DNA of 64,000 nucleotides from Methylobacterium cerastii (GCF_022179125.1 NZ_BPQG01000030.1:62001-126000), one strand, 5' to 3'; counted from the stretch's first letter, positions 1 through 9,979 are shown. Translations and numbers: made by a program. The notes: generated by a model from the sequence alone, not told the origin.

Positions 1-357
1 GGCTTCTCCAACACGATCCTCGAGGCGATGGCAGCGGGCCTCGCCGTCGTCTCCTGCCACGCGGTCGGCGTCTCGGACTGCCTGCGTGACGGGGAGAACG
101 GCCTGCTGACGATGCCGGGCGACGTGCCGGCGCTCGCCGAGTCGCTGACGCGGATCGTCACCGACGCCGCCTTGCGCCGCCGTCTCGCCGGGGCCGGTCT
201 GGAGGAATGCCGCCGGGTCTATTCGTGGACGGCAGTCGGCCGGCAGATCATGGCGGTCTACGGCGACATCGTCCGCGATACGCCGGCGACGGGCTTCTCG
301 AACACGCTCCCGCATGATCCAAGCTGCCGGTTCCGGGCCGAGCCGCACCTGCTTTAG
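1..357 (+). CDS. glycosyltransferase, C-terminal part (cut by window edge)
   Basis: The reading frame is open from base 1, so the N-terminus lies outside the window. The visible 118 residues begin GFSNTILEAMAAG, then GVSDCLRDGENGLL and a helical tail with alternating Arg/Ala. This is the C-terminal donor-binding half of a GT-B (GT4-like) glycosyltransferase: the E in LEAMA and the following G-x-D segment normally bind the nucleotide-sugar. Such enzymes build polysaccharide or lipid-linked glycans at the cytoplasmic side of the membrane. The next gene, a PIG-L deacetylase, starts 4 nt later, which suggests they share an operon and perhaps a glycoconjugate pathway (inference). The acceptor cannot be predicted. 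Confidence 0.8.
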   Translation, partial: GFSNTILEAMAAGLAVVSCHAVGVSDCLRDGENGLLTMPGDVPALAESLTRIVTDAALRRRLAGAGLEECRRVYSWTAVGRQIMAVYGDIVRDTPATGFSNTLPHDPSCRFRAEPHLL

Positions 358-361
358 ACCG

Positions 362-1120
362 ATGCCCACAGCGCTTGCCCTCTCGCCCCACCTCGACGAC
401 GCCGCATTCTCCTGCGGCGGGACGCTGGCGACGCTGGCCGCGTCCGGCTGGCGCGTGGTGATGGCGACGGTGTTCACCCAGAGCGTCGCGGAACCCGCCG
501 GGTTCGCGCTCGCCTGCCAACTCGACAAGGGGCTCGACGCGTCGGTGGACTACATGCGCCTGCGCCGCGCCGAGGACGCGGCGGCGGCGGCCCACCTCGG
601 GGTCGAGGTGCGCCACCTGCCGTTCCGCGAGGCCCCCCACCGCGGCTACGGCTCGGCACCGGAGCTCTTCGCCGAGGTCCGGGCCGACGACGCGGTCGTC
701 GAACACCTGGCCCCGGCCTTCGGGGCGCTGATCGCGGAGACCGCGCCGGATTTGATCCTCGCGCCGCAAGCGATCGGCGGCCACGTCGATCACCTGCAGG
801 TGGTCGCGGCCTTGCGCAGGATCGCGCTGGATCGCCCGATGCTGTGGTGGCGCGACTTCCCCTACACCGTGCGCCAGGCGGTGCCGAAGGCCCCGCTCTC
901 CAGCGCCTTCGCCGGGTTGCCGGTCCGCGAAATCGTCCTCGACGCGGGCGCGCAGGCGGCCAAGGCCGAGGCTTGCGCGGCCTACGCGTCGCAACTCGGC
1001 TTCCAGTTCGGCGGCCTGGCCGGGCTGGTGAAGCGCCTCGGCGCGGAGGCCGGGCGCGAGCGCTTCGCGGTCGAGGGCATCCTGCCCGACGACTGCCCCG
1101 GGTTCGATGCGGCCGCCTGA
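362..1120 (+). CDS. PIG-L (LmbE-like) family deacetylase
   Basis: A 252-residue protein starting at the ATG at 362, directly before the family's first motif (ALSPHLDDAAFSCGG); an upstream in-frame ATG at 314 would lie inside the preceding gene. Motifs seen: H-x-D-D near residue 10 and GHVDHLQV around residue 140, together the Zn2+ ligand set of the PIG-L family. Members remove N-acetyl groups from GlcNAc-containing lipids or thiol cofactors such as bacillithiol and mycothiol. Beside a glycosyltransferase, an amino-sugar glycoconjugate substrate is plausible, but this is inference. It overlaps the next gene by 14 nt. Confidence 0.82.
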   Translation: MPTALALSPHLDDAAFSCGGTLATLAASGWRVVMATVFTQSVAEPAGFALACQLDKGLDASVDYMRLRRAEDAAAAAHLGVEVRHLPFREAPHRGYGSAPELFAEVRADDAVVEHLAPAFGALIAETAPDLILAPQAIGGHVDHLQVVAALRRIALDRPMLWWRDFPYTVRQAVPKAPLSSAFAGLPVREIVLDAGAQAAKAEACAAYASQLGFQFGGLAGLVKRLGAEAGRERFAVEGILPDDCPGFDAAA

Positions 1121-1766
1121 GCCGGCGACGCCCAAGAGCCTCGCCGACCCGGAGGCGCTGGCGGCGCGGCGCACGCTCCGCGACGGCGCCCACGTCGCGC
1201 CGCTGCGCGTGCTGGCGGCCCGGATCGCCGCGGAGTTCGGCGCGCCCGCGCCCGATCCGGACCCCCTCGACGGCGGCGTCCGCGCGCGCCTACTGCTCCT
1301 GCTGGAGACTCCGGGGCCGGCGATCGGGCGCACCGGATTCGTCTCGCGGGACAACCCGACCGGGACCGCGGCCAACCTGTTCCGCTTCCTGGCGGAGGCG
1401 GACATCGCCCGCGTCGACACGCTGATCTGGAACGCGATCCCCTTCGTGATCCATGCCGAGGGCGCGCTGAACCGGGCGCCGCGCCGCTCGGAGATCAAGG
1501 CGGCCGCGCCATGCCTCGCTCCGCTCATCGCGCTGCTGCCCGACCTCGCCGTCGTCGTGCTCGCGGGCCGCGTCGCCGGCATGGCCGGCGACACGATCGC
1601 TGCACTGCGGCCGGACCTCCCGGTGCTCATGATCCCGCATCCGAGCCCGACCTACGTCTGCACCGCGCCGGAGGTGGCCTCGCGCATCCGCGCCGGGCTC
1701 AGGCAGGCCGGCGTCATCCTGCGGACATGCGGCGCGGCGAGAAGCGGCGGGGCAGCGCCCGGATGA
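1107..1766 (+). CDS. uracil-DNA glycosylase-like protein
   Basis: The 219-residue product has the layout of the UDG superfamily: LLLLLETPGPAIGRTGFVSRD near residues 65-85 resembles the family's first motif (G-E-x-P-G in family 4), and VLMIPHPSP near residue 180 carries the HPS motif of the DNA-intercalation loop. It lacks the four-cysteine pattern of the Fe-S family 4 enzymes, so it is a divergent member. UDGs excise uracil from DNA to start base-excision repair. The ATG at 1107 lies inside the end of the PIG-L gene, indicating translational coupling. No uracil-specific activity can be claimed from sequence alone. Confidence 0.72.
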   Translation: MRPPEPATPKSLADPEALAARRTLRDGAHVAPLRVLAARIAAEFGAPAPDPDPLDGGVRARLLLLLETPGPAIGRTGFVSRDNPTGTAANLFRFLAEADIARVDTLIWNAIPFVIHAEGALNRAPRRSEIKAAAPCLAPLIALLPDLAVVVLAGRVAGMAGDTIAALRPDLPVLMIPHPSPTYVCTAPEVASRIRAGLRQAGVILRTCGAARSGGAAPG

Positions 1767-1948
1767 GACCATCGCGGTCGCCGGCCACAGGTGGCTGAAC
1801 CTGGATCGCCGAACGCGCGTCGCTGGCCTTGGAGCGCCGATGGTCCTACATGCGGGGCAACGGGCAACGGCCCGAAACATCCGGCATCGAACCCGCGGCC
1901 CGCTCGCCGGCCGGGCGGGATATCCGGCGGAGGCGGACGCCGATCGGA

Positions 1949-3001
1949 ATGAACGTCCACGACCAACATCGCGGAACGCGCGATCATGCCGAGCGGGATC
2001 CCACCGGGACGACCTTGCCCGACGCAACGACCGCGGCCGAGGGCGCCGCGAGCAAGCGCTCGCGCAGCCGCTACGCGTGGCTCGGCACCGCCGCCAGCAT
2101 CATCCTGTTCGCCGTCTCGCTCGGCGTCCTGTGGAAGCTCGTCCAGACCGTCACCTGGGCGGACCTGCGCAAGGCCTTCGTCGACGCGAGTTCCGACCAG
2201 CTCGGCCTCGCCTTCCTGTTCGTCTTCGTGAGCTACCTCTTCCTCACCGGCTACGATGCCCTGGCGCTCCGGCAGCTGCGGGTGACGGTGCCCTACCGGA
2301 TCACGGCGCTCGCCTCGTTCACGAGCTACGCGGTGAGCTTCACCCTCGGGTTCCCGCTGCTGACGGCGGGCACGATCCGCTACTGGATCTACTCGCGCCA
2401 GGGGCTCACGGCTGCGAAGATCGCGGCGCTGACGGTGATCGCGGGCTTCACCTTTTGGCTCGGCATGGGCGTCGTGCTGGGCTTAAGCCTGATCATCGAG
2501 GCGAGCCAGCTCGCCGGCCTCGCCTTCACCTCGATCCGGATCAACCAGGGCGTCGGGCTGTTCGCGCTGGCGCTGGTACTCGGCTATCTCGCCTGGGTCT
2601 CGGCCAAGCGCCGGCACGTCACCATCCGGCAATGGCGCCTGGAGCTGCCGGGCGCATCGGTCTCCCTCGGGCAGATGGTGGTCGGCATCGGCGACGTCTG
2701 CGCGGCGGCGGCCGTCCTCTACGTGCTGATGCCGGCCGGCCTCGCGATCGGCTTCACCACCTTCCTCGCGATCTACGTGCTTGCCGCGATGCTCGGCATC
2801 GCTTCGAACGCGCCCGGCGGCCTCGGCGTGTTCGAGGCGACGATCCTGCTCGCGTTGTCGAGCCTGCCGCGGGAGCAGGTGCTCGGCTCGCTGCTGCTGT
2901 TCCGGATCTGCTACTACGTCGTCCCCTTCGTCACCGCGCTGGCGATGCTCGGCGCCTACGAGATCGTGAAACGGGCGGGCCGTTCGCGCGGAGACCCGTG
3001 A
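1949..3001 (+). CDS. UPF0104 / lysylphosphatidylglycerol synthase-type TM protein
   Basis: An integral membrane protein of about 350 residues with 7-8 hydrophobic segments (for example SIILFAVSLGVLWKLV and ALASFTSYAVSFTLGFPLLT). The pattern is that of the flippase-like domain of the lysylphosphatidylglycerol synthase/UPF0104 family, without the C-terminal aminoacyltransferase domain, so lipid modification by lysine is unlikely. SFTLGFPLLTAGTIRYW and NAPGGLGVFE are conserved-looking family segments. Start is uncertain: ATG 1949 gives a short hydrophilic N-terminus; in-frame TTG 1829 and ATG 1850 lie upstream. The downstream sensor kinase starts 18 nt after the stop, so the two may be co-transcribed. 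Confidence 0.72.
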   Translation: MNVHDQHRGTRDHAERDPTGTTLPDATTAAEGAASKRSRSRYAWLGTAASIILFAVSLGVLWKLVQTVTWADLRKAFVDASSDQLGLAFLFVFVSYLFLTGYDALALRQLRVTVPYRITALASFTSYAVSFTLGFPLLTAGTIRYWIYSRQGLTAAKIAALTVIAGFTFWLGMGVVLGLSLIIEASQLAGLAFTSIRINQGVGLFALALVLGYLAWVSAKRRHVTIRQWRLELPGASVSLGQMVVGIGDVCAAAAVLYVLMPAGLAIGFTTFLAIYVLAAMLGIASNAPGGLGVFEATILLALSSLPREQVLGSLLLFRICYYVVPFVTALAMLGAYEIVKRAGRSRGDP

Positions 3002-3019
3002 TCCGCGGCGGCCCCGGCG

Positions 3020-4284
3020 ATGCCTGAGCGCGCGATCGGCCGGGCGGCCTGGACCGGCGCCGCGACGGCCGTGTCGCTCGTCGGCCTGTTCGCCTACCAT
3101 CGCGACCTCCTCGACGGGCCGCTGATCGCCGCGGGCCTCGCGGCCGTCTGCGTCGGCGGCGTTCTTGCTGCCCGCGGGCGCGACGCCATCGCCGCCGCGC
3201 CGAGCCTGCGGCAGACCGAGCGCCACGCGGTAGCCGAGGCGCTGCTCGCCAACATCCCCGACCCGGTGATCCTGGTCGATCGCCGCGCGGTGGTGATCGA
3301 GGCGAATCCGGCGGCGCGCGCCCTGCTCCCGACGCTGCGCCTGCGCCACCCGCTCTCCTTCGCCCTGCGGGCGCCGGACGTACTCGACGCGGTCGAGGCG
3401 GTCCTGCGCACGGGTGCGCCCTCGAAGACCACCTACGCCGTCCGGGTGCCGACGGAGCGCGCCTTCGAGGTACAGATCGGCGCGTTGCCGATGCCGGACG
3501 GCGGCCAGCCCAACGTGGTCCTGTTCCTGCGCGACCTCACCGCCGCGCGGCGGCTGGAGGCGATGCGGGTCGACTTCGTCGCCAACGCCAGCCACGAGCT
3601 GCGCACCCCGCTGGCCTCGCTGCTGGGCTTCATCGAGACGCTTCAAGGGCCGGCGCGGGCCGACGCGCCGGCGCGCGAGCGCTTCCTCGGCATCATGCAC
3701 AGCCAGGCGCAGCGCATGACCCGGCTGATCGACGACCTGCTCTCGCTCTCGCGGATCGAGCTGCGCGAGCACGTGGCGCCGACGCAGGTGGTCGACCTCG
3801 GCACGATCGCCCGCCAGATGGTCGACGCGCAGGGCGCGCTCGCTGCCGCCCGCGGCGTCGCCATCACCCTGGAAGCGGGCGAGGGGGCGTACCCGGTGCT
3901 CGGCGAGCCGGACGAGTTGCTCCGCGTCGTCGAGAACCTCATCGAGAACGCGGTGAAGTACGGCGGCCGCGGCGTCGTCGTCGCCCTGGATCGGACGCGG
4001 GACGCGCTGCACGGCAGCCGCATCGTGCTCAGCGTGCGCGACGACGGGCCGGGCATCGCCCCGGAGCACCTGCCGCGCCTCACCGAACGCTTCTACCGGA
4101 TCGACGTGGCGTCGAGCCGGCAGAAGGGCGGCACCGGCCTCGGGCTCGCGATCGTCAAGCACAGCCTCAACCGCCACCGCGGCCGCCTCGCCTTCGAGAG
4201 CGAAGTCGGCGCCGGCACGGTGGTGCGGGTCACCTTGCCCGAGCACCGCGCGCGGGAAGCGTCCGAGCCAACGGACGCCGCAGA

Positions 4285-4294
<10 letters not shown>
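3020..4294 (+). CDS. PhoR-like sensor histidine kinase
   Basis: A 424-residue kinase. Order: two hydrophobic N-terminal segments (about residues 10-25 and 35-50), a PAS-like sensor region (ANIPDPVILVDRRAVVIEANPAAR, residues 78-100), a HisKA domain with the phospho-acceptor His near residue 192 (SHELRTPLASLLGF), then a HATPase_c domain with the N-box (ENLIENAVKYGG), G1 (DDGPGI) and G2 (GGTGLGLAI). This is the PhoR architecture (phosphate starvation), but no phoB or pst genes lie nearby, so the specific signal is inference. Its last 10 bases overlap the 3' end of the convergent flbD gene. Confidence 0.82.
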
Positions 4295-5649
<1,355 letters not shown>

Positions 5650-5732
5650 CGCGGTGTCTCCGTTCCAGGTGTCGTGGCGCCGCGGGCCGCCCCGCCGTCG
5701 AGGGCGGAGCGCTAGGCGCGAATTTCAGGGGG

Positions 5733-6071
5733 TCAGCGGTCGCCCTTGACGATCTCGGTCATCGTCACGCCGAGGCGATCCTCGACCAGGACGACCTCGC
5801 CGCGGGCGACGAGGCGGTTGTTGACGAAGATGTCGACCGCCTCGCCGACCTTGCGGTCGAGCTCGAGCACCGCCCCGGGGGCGAGGCGCAGCAGGTCGCC
5901 GATCGGCATCCGCACGGCGCCGAGCACCGCCGAGACCATCACCGGCACGTCGAAGAGCTGTTCGAGGTCGGAGGCGCTCTTCGGGGTGGTCGGCGTGTCG
6001 CGGATGGATTCCTCGCCCGCCAAGGACGGGTCCTGGTCGCCGAGCTGCGGCAGGCTGAAATCGTCGGACAT
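5733..6071 (-). CDS. fliN: flagellar motor switch protein FliN
   Basis: 112 residues starting at the ATG whose complement ends at 6071. A variable acidic N-terminus (residues 1-35) precedes the SpoA/FliN C-terminal domain: LFDVPVMVSAVLGAVRMPIGDLLRLAPGAVLELDRKVGEAVDIFVNNRLVARGEVV. FliN forms most of the cytoplasmic C-ring and with FliG and FliM switches rotor direction. Length is normal for the family. It sits between fliH and flbD in the fliF operon; fliM is not in the window. Confidence 0.92.
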   Translation of the reverse strand: MSDDFSLPQLGDQDPSLAGEESIRDTPTTPKSASDLEQLFDVPVMVSAVLGAVRMPIGDLLRLAPGAVLELDRKVGEAVDIFVNNRLVARGEVVLVEDRLGVTMTEIVKGDR

Positions 6072-6088
6072 CGGGTTCTTTCGATCGC

Positions 6089-6700
6089 TCAGGGTTCGAC
6101 GGACGTGCCGAGGGCATCGAGCACAGCGGCCTCGATGCGGGCGCGCTCGCGCACGATCCCGCCGTCGGCCCACTCGATGCGGGCGTCGCCCGACGGCATG
6201 TCGGGATCGCCCAGCACCACCAGGCGGCCCTCGTAGCCGCGCTCGCGCGCCAAGCGCTTCATCAGGCTCTCGGCCTCCTCGACCAGCCCGTCGTGGACGC
6301 GCACCACGAGGTGGGGCACGCCGCGCAGGTGCTGCAGGGCGGCGCGCGCCGCCTCGCCGATCGCGGCCAGCGGCCGGGCGTCGAGGGCGTCGCCCGCGAT
6401 CTTGCGGGCGAGCAGCACCGCCACCTCGACCGCCTGGTCCTCGCGCTCGGCGTCGCGGGCGTCGGCCTGGGCGATGAGCCCGGCGGCGGCGAGCGACAGG
6501 CGGGTCATCGCGTCCGACAGGCGCGCCTGCGCCTGCGCCTCGGCCTGGGCGCGGCCCTCCTGCACGCCGCGGGCGTGGGCCTGGGAAGCGGCCTCGTCGG
6601 CGGCCTCGGCCGCGCGCATGCTCTCGCGGCTCGGCTGCGGCCGCCGGAAGTCGGTCTCGAACAGGAACGGCGTCGTGGTCGCGCTGGATCGGGCGTTCAA
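6089..6700 (-). CDS. fliH: flagellar assembly protein FliH (FlbE-type)
   Basis: 203 residues, Ala/Arg/Glu-rich and helical, with a long amphipathic helix at about residues 28-80 (AAEAADEAASQAHARG then alternating A-Q-A repeats) and a compact C-terminal domain (HLVVRVHDGLVEEAESLMKRLA, GDPDMPSGDARIEWADGGIVRERARIEAAVLDAL) typical of FliH/SctL stators of the export ATPase FliI. In Caulobacter the gene in this place is called flbE/fliH. It starts with TTG, and the start overlaps the fliG stop by 4 nt (TTGA), which argues for translational coupling. No ATG fits before residue 28. Confidence 0.82.
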   Translation of the reverse strand: MNARSSATTTPFLFETDFRRPQPSRESMRAAEAADEAASQAHARGVQEGRAQAEAQAQARLSDAMTRLSLAAAGLIAQADARDAEREDQAVEVAVLLARKIAGDALDARPLAAIGEAARAALQHLRGVPHLVVRVHDGLVEEAESLMKRLARERGYEGRLVVLGDPDMPSGDARIEWADGGIVRERARIEAAVLDALGTSVEP

Positions 6701-7749
6701 TAGACCAGCTCCTCTTCGGCACTGTTCTTGGCGATCATGATCTCACCCTTGTCGGCGAGGTCCTTGGCCAGCTCGGTCATCTTGGCCTGGGCCTCGTCCA
6801 CCTCCTTGAGGCGGATCGGGCCGATCGAGCCCATCTCGTCGGTGAGGTTCTTGGCGGCGCGCGTCGACATCTGCGCCAGGAAGAAGCCGCGCACGCGCTC
6901 GTCGGCGCCCTTCAGCGCCCGGCACAGGGTCTCGTTGTCGACCGAACGCATCAGCGTCTGGACGCTGCCGGGATCGAGCTTGAGCAGGTCCTCGAAGGTG
7001 AACATCAACTCGCGGATGCGCTTGGCCGAGCCGCGGTTGCCCTGGTCGAGGGCGGCAAGGAAGCGGCTTTCCGTCTGCCGGTCGAAGGCGTTGAACACGT
7101 CGGCCATCATCTCGTGCGCGTCGCGGCGGGCGGATTGCGCGATGGTGGCGACGAACTCGACCCGCAGCGTCTCCTCGATGTGGCGCAGCGCCTCCTTCTG
7201 CACCGTCTCCATCCGCAGCATCCGGTTAAGCACGTCGATGGCGAACTCCTCCGGCAGCAGGGTGAGCACCTTGGCCGCGTAGTCGGAGCGCACCTTGGAC
7301 AGCACGACGGCCACGGTCTGCGGGTACTCGTTGCGCAGGAACGCGGCGAGGATCTCGGGGTCGACCTGGGCGATCGAGGCCCAGACGCGTTTGCCCGAGG
7401 CGCCCTTGATCTCGGCCATGATCAACGAGACCTGCTCGGTGGGAAAGATCTTCAGCAGCAGCGATTCGGTGCGCTCGAAGTTCGAGGTGATGCCGCCGCC
7501 GCTCGAGAGCCGCGAGACGAAGTCGATGATCAGCTTCTCGACGGTCTCGGCCTCGAGCGATCCGAGCTGGACCATGGCGTGCGAGACCGTCTTGATCTCG
7601 TCCTCTTCCAGGCGCTGCCAGATCGGCGCGCCCTCGGCCTCGCCGAGGAGCAGCAGCAAGGCGGCGGCACGCTGGGGCCCGGGCATCGACGCGAACGTCG
7701 TCCCGCCGAGATCCTGCAAGCTCTGACCCAGTCCCGTACCCCCCGCCAT
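6697..7749 (-). CDS. fliG: flagellar motor switch protein FliG
   Basis: 350 residues, normal for FliG. The N-terminal domain (GPQRAAALLLLLGE...) binds FliF; the middle domain carries the EHPQ-type motif as NEYPQTVAVVLS; the C-terminal domain contains the charged torque helix (MFTFEDLLKLDPGSVQTLMRSVDNETLCRALKGADERVRGFFLAQMSTRAAKNL). FliG is the rotor component that interacts with the MotA stator. Preceded by fliF with a gap of about 50 nt and overlapping fliH. Confidence 0.95.
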   Translation of the reverse strand: MAGGTGLGQSLQDLGGTTFASMPGPQRAAALLLLLGEAEGAPIWQRLEEDEIKTVSHAMVQLGSLEAETVEKLIIDFVSRLSSGGGITSNFERTESLLLKIFPTEQVSLIMAEIKGASGKRVWASIAQVDPEILAAFLRNEYPQTVAVVLSKVRSDYAAKVLTLLPEEFAIDVLNRMLRMETVQKEALRHIEETLRVEFVATIAQSARRDAHEMMADVFNAFDRQTESRFLAALDQGNRGSAKRIRELMFTFEDLLKLDPGSVQTLMRSVDNETLCRALKGADERVRGFFLAQMSTRAAKNLTDEMGSIGPIRLKEVDEAQAKMTELAKDLADKGEIMIAKNSAEEELVY

Positions 7750-7799
7750 CGTCCCGTTCTCTCCTCAAGCCACCGAAATCTTCGCTCGAACCACACCGC

Positions 7800-9410
7800 C
7801 TACGGCGTCTCCTGGATCCAGTTGCGCAGGACCTCCACAGTCTCGGACGGGCTGGCGCGGACCATGTCGACCACACGCTGCACCGTGTCGGCTTGGATCT
7901 GCCCGTTGATCTTGGCGAACTCCATGAGCTTGGCGGTCTTGCTCTCGGGCACCAGGATGGTGCCGTCGGCGGCGGCCTCGATCCCTGCGCCGGCCACCAC
8001 CGTGATCATCGGCGTCGCCGACGGGTCGGAGGCGAGCACGCGGCGCAGGAGCGGGCGCACCACCGCCATCAGCACGATCAGGGTGAGCAGCGCGAGCACG
8101 CCCAGTTCCACAATCCGCAGCAGGTCTTCCTTGCTCGGGCTGAGCAGCGACTGGACCAGCGTCGGCTCGACGAAGTCGGCTGGCGCCGGCGCCTCGGCGA
8201 AACGCAGGTTCACCACCTCGATCTGGTCGCCGCGCGCCTTGTCGAACCCGACGGTGCTGCGCACCAGGGCGGCGATCCGCTCGATCTCGGCGGCGGGGCG
8301 GGGCTGGTAGGCGACCTTGCCGTCGGCGCCCGGCACGTAGGCGCCGTCGACCAGCACCGCGACCGAGAGGCGCTTCACCCGGCCGCCCTCGACCACTTCG
8401 GTCCGGGTGACCTTGGAGATCTCGTAGTTTGTGGTCTCCTCGTTCTTGTTCGAGGAATCCTTGGGCGCCGGCGCCTTGTCCTGGTTCGCGCCCGGCAGCT
8501 CGTTGCCGACGCTGACCGAGCCCTCGGAGTTGGCGGTCTGCGAGGCCTCGGTGCGGGTCTGGCTGGAGCGCACGACCCGGCTCTCGGGGTCGAAGGTCTC
8601 AGACCGGCTCTCGACGCGGTTCAGGTCGAGCTCGGCCGAGACCTGCACGCGGGCCCGGCCCGGCCCGACGATGCCGGCGACGATCTCCTCGATCTGCGAG
8701 CGCAGGCGGCGCTCGAGGCCGGTCTGCTTCTCCTCGAAGGCGCCGGCCTCGCCCTGCTCGCCCCGGGCGCCGTCGGCCAGCAGCCGGCCGCGCTCGTCGA
8801 CGATCGAAACGCGCTCGGGCTTCAGTCCCTCGACCGCGGAGGCCGCCAGGTGCCGGATCGCGCGGACCTGGCCCGCGTCGAGGTCGCCCATCAGCTTCAG
8901 GACGATGGCGGCGCTCGGCTGCTCGCGGTCGCGCTCGAACAGGCGCCGCTCGGGCATGACGAGGTGGACGCGGGCGGCCTGGACCCGGCCGATCGCCCGG
9001 ATCGAGCGCGACAGCTCGCCTTCGAGGGCGCGCAGGTGATTCACGTTCTGGACGAAGTTGGTCGAGGAGAAGGCGTCGCCCTTGTCGAAGATCTCGTAGC
9101 CGACGCCGGCCTGGCTCGGCAGGCCCTTGCCGGCGAGGTCCATGCGCAGGCGCGGGAGGTCGGCGCGCGGCGCCAGAACGGTCTGGCCGGTGTCGCCCTT
9201 GGTCTCGTAGCGGATGCCGCGGGCGTCGAGGTCGCGCACGACCGCGGCCGCATCCGAGGCCGAAAGGTCGGCGAACAGCACGCCCATGTCGGGGCGCGAG
9301 ACCCGCAGGATGACGAAGGCGAAGAAGCCGATCAGCGTCAGCGTCACCGCGGCCATCGCCGCGAGGCGCGCCGGTCCGAGCTTGGTGACGAGATCGAGAA
9401 CCGGCTTCAC
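7800..9410 (-). CDS. fliF: flagellar MS-ring protein FliF
   Basis: A protein of about 536 residues: N-terminal TM segment (LAAMAAVTLTLIGFFAFVIL), YscJ/FliF ring-building domains (GVLFADLSASDAAAVV..., ARVHLVMPERRLFERDREQPSAAIVLKL), a low-complexity loop rich in Ser/Asn/Glu, a second TM segment (LLRIVELGVLALLTLIVLMAVV) and a C-terminal FliG-binding tail (VVDMVRASPSETVEVLRNWIQE). It forms the inner-membrane ring on which the rotor is built. Start is not certain: I use the GTG at 9410 (VKPVLDLVTKL...); an in-frame GTG at 9455 would add 15 residues. A CtrA-type box lies about 70-85 bases upstream. Confidence 0.92.
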   Translation of the reverse strand: MKPVLDLVTKLGPARLAAMAAVTLTLIGFFAFVILRVSRPDMGVLFADLSASDAAAVVRDLDARGIRYETKGDTGQTVLAPRADLPRLRMDLAGKGLPSQAGVGYEIFDKGDAFSSTNFVQNVNHLRALEGELSRSIRAIGRVQAARVHLVMPERRLFERDREQPSAAIVLKLMGDLDAGQVRAIRHLAASAVEGLKPERVSIVDERGRLLADGARGEQGEAGAFEEKQTGLERRLRSQIEEIVAGIVGPGRARVQVSAELDLNRVESRSETFDPESRVVRSSQTRTEASQTANSEGSVSVGNELPGANQDKAPAPKDSSNKNEETTNYEISKVTRTEVVEGGRVKRLSVAVLVDGAYVPGADGKVAYQPRPAAEIERIAALVRSTVGFDKARGDQIEVVNLRFAEAPAPADFVEPTLVQSLLSPSKEDLLRIVELGVLALLTLIVLMAVVRPLLRRVLASDPSATPMITVVAGAGIEAAADGTILVPESKTAKLMEFAKINGQIQADTVQRVVDMVRASPSETVEVLRNWIQETP

Positions 9411-9480
9411 GGCTGTTACGCACCCACCCCTGGGGGGCGCCGACGACGGCGCCACCCGGCAGAATTTGCCCAGGCCGTGG

Positions 9481-9496
9481 TTAGCGTGTGGTTAAC
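9481..9496. promoter_or_regulatory. CtrA-type binding site upstream of fliF
   Basis: The bases read TTAG, seven bases, then TTAAC: one mismatch from the alphaproteobacterial CtrA consensus TTAA-N7-TTAAC, with exact spacing. It lies about 70-85 bases before the fliF start, where the Caulobacter fliF operon also carries a CtrA site. The neighbouring sciP gene encodes a CtrA inhibitor. Binding is inferred, not shown. Confidence 0.55.
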
Positions 9497-9536
9497 GAAG
9501 TGGAGGGCTTGGTCCCACGCGAAGCCCGGAACGCAG

Positions 9537-9572
9537 CGAAGCCGCATCCGCGGGGTGGCGGATACGGCTTCG
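9537..9572 (-). terminator. strong hairpin after sciP, before fliF
   Basis: Two 15-base arms (9537-9551 and 9558-9572) pair at 14 of 15 positions around a 6-base loop (GGGGTG). It lies 58-93 bases after the sciP stop in the direction of transcription and upstream of the fliF CtrA box. There is no U-tract, so it could be a weak intrinsic terminator, an mRNA 3'-end stabiliser for sciP, or leader structure for read-through into fliF. Confidence 0.5.
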
Positions 9573-9630
9573 CGTGAAACCGGCGTCGACCGCGCGGACT
9601 GGACCGCGTCGGACGGGGCACGGGGTCGAG

Positions 9631-9906
9631 TCAGTGGCGGTAATGCTGGATGCGCGTGGTGCGCAGGCCGGCAAGGCCGTGCTGGTCGATCGAGAACTGC
9701 CAGCTGAGGAACTCCTCGGTGGTGAGGGTGTAGCGCTGGCAGGCCTCTTCCAGGCTCAGGAGGCCGCCGCGGACGGCGGCAACCACTTCGGCCTTCCGGC
9801 GGATCACCCATCGACGGGTGCTCGTAGGCGGCAGGTCGGCGATCGTCAGTGGACTTCCATCTGGCCCGATCACGTATTTCACTCTCGGGCGGTGCGGTTC
9901 GGTCAT
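9631..9906 (-). CDS. sciP: SciP, CtrA inhibitory protein (DUF1153)
   Basis: 91 residues from the ATG at 9906 (a longer frame to 9945 exists but MTEPHRPRVKYVIGPDG is the family's own start). The sequence KYVIGPDGSPLTIADLPP..TRRWVIRRKAEVVAAVRGGLLSLEEAC is characteristic of SciP/DUF1153. In Caulobacter SciP is a small helix-turn-helix protein that blocks CtrA-dependent recruitment of RNA polymerase after CtrA has acted. Its place between flgD and fliF, beside a CtrA box, fits control of flagellar gene timing. Length matches the family (about 90). Confidence 0.9.
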   Translation of the reverse strand: MTEPHRPRVKYVIGPDGSPLTIADLPPTSTRRWVIRRKAEVVAAVRGGLLSLEEACQRYTLTTEEFLSWQFSIDQHGLAGLRTTRIQHYRH

Positions 9907-9960
9907 GGTACGCTCTACAACTCGACTGACCTGTCGAGACACCAACCTACTTGCGCGAGC

Positions 9961-9975
9961 TTAAAACATGTTGAA
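9961..9975. promoter_or_regulatory. degenerate CtrA-like box upstream of sciP
   Basis: TTAA, seven bases, then TGAA: the second half-site has one change from TTAA. It lies about 55-70 bases upstream of the sciP start. sciP is CtrA-controlled in Caulobacter, so the position makes sense, but the match is weaker than the fliF box and could be chance. Confidence 0.3.
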
Positions 9976-9979
9976 GCGG

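Noticed and set aside
1-306. GFSNT-like coding sequence at 1-15 and again near 292-306
   Set aside because: A 13/15-base similarity, but the flanks do not match, so it looks like chance rather than a duplication.
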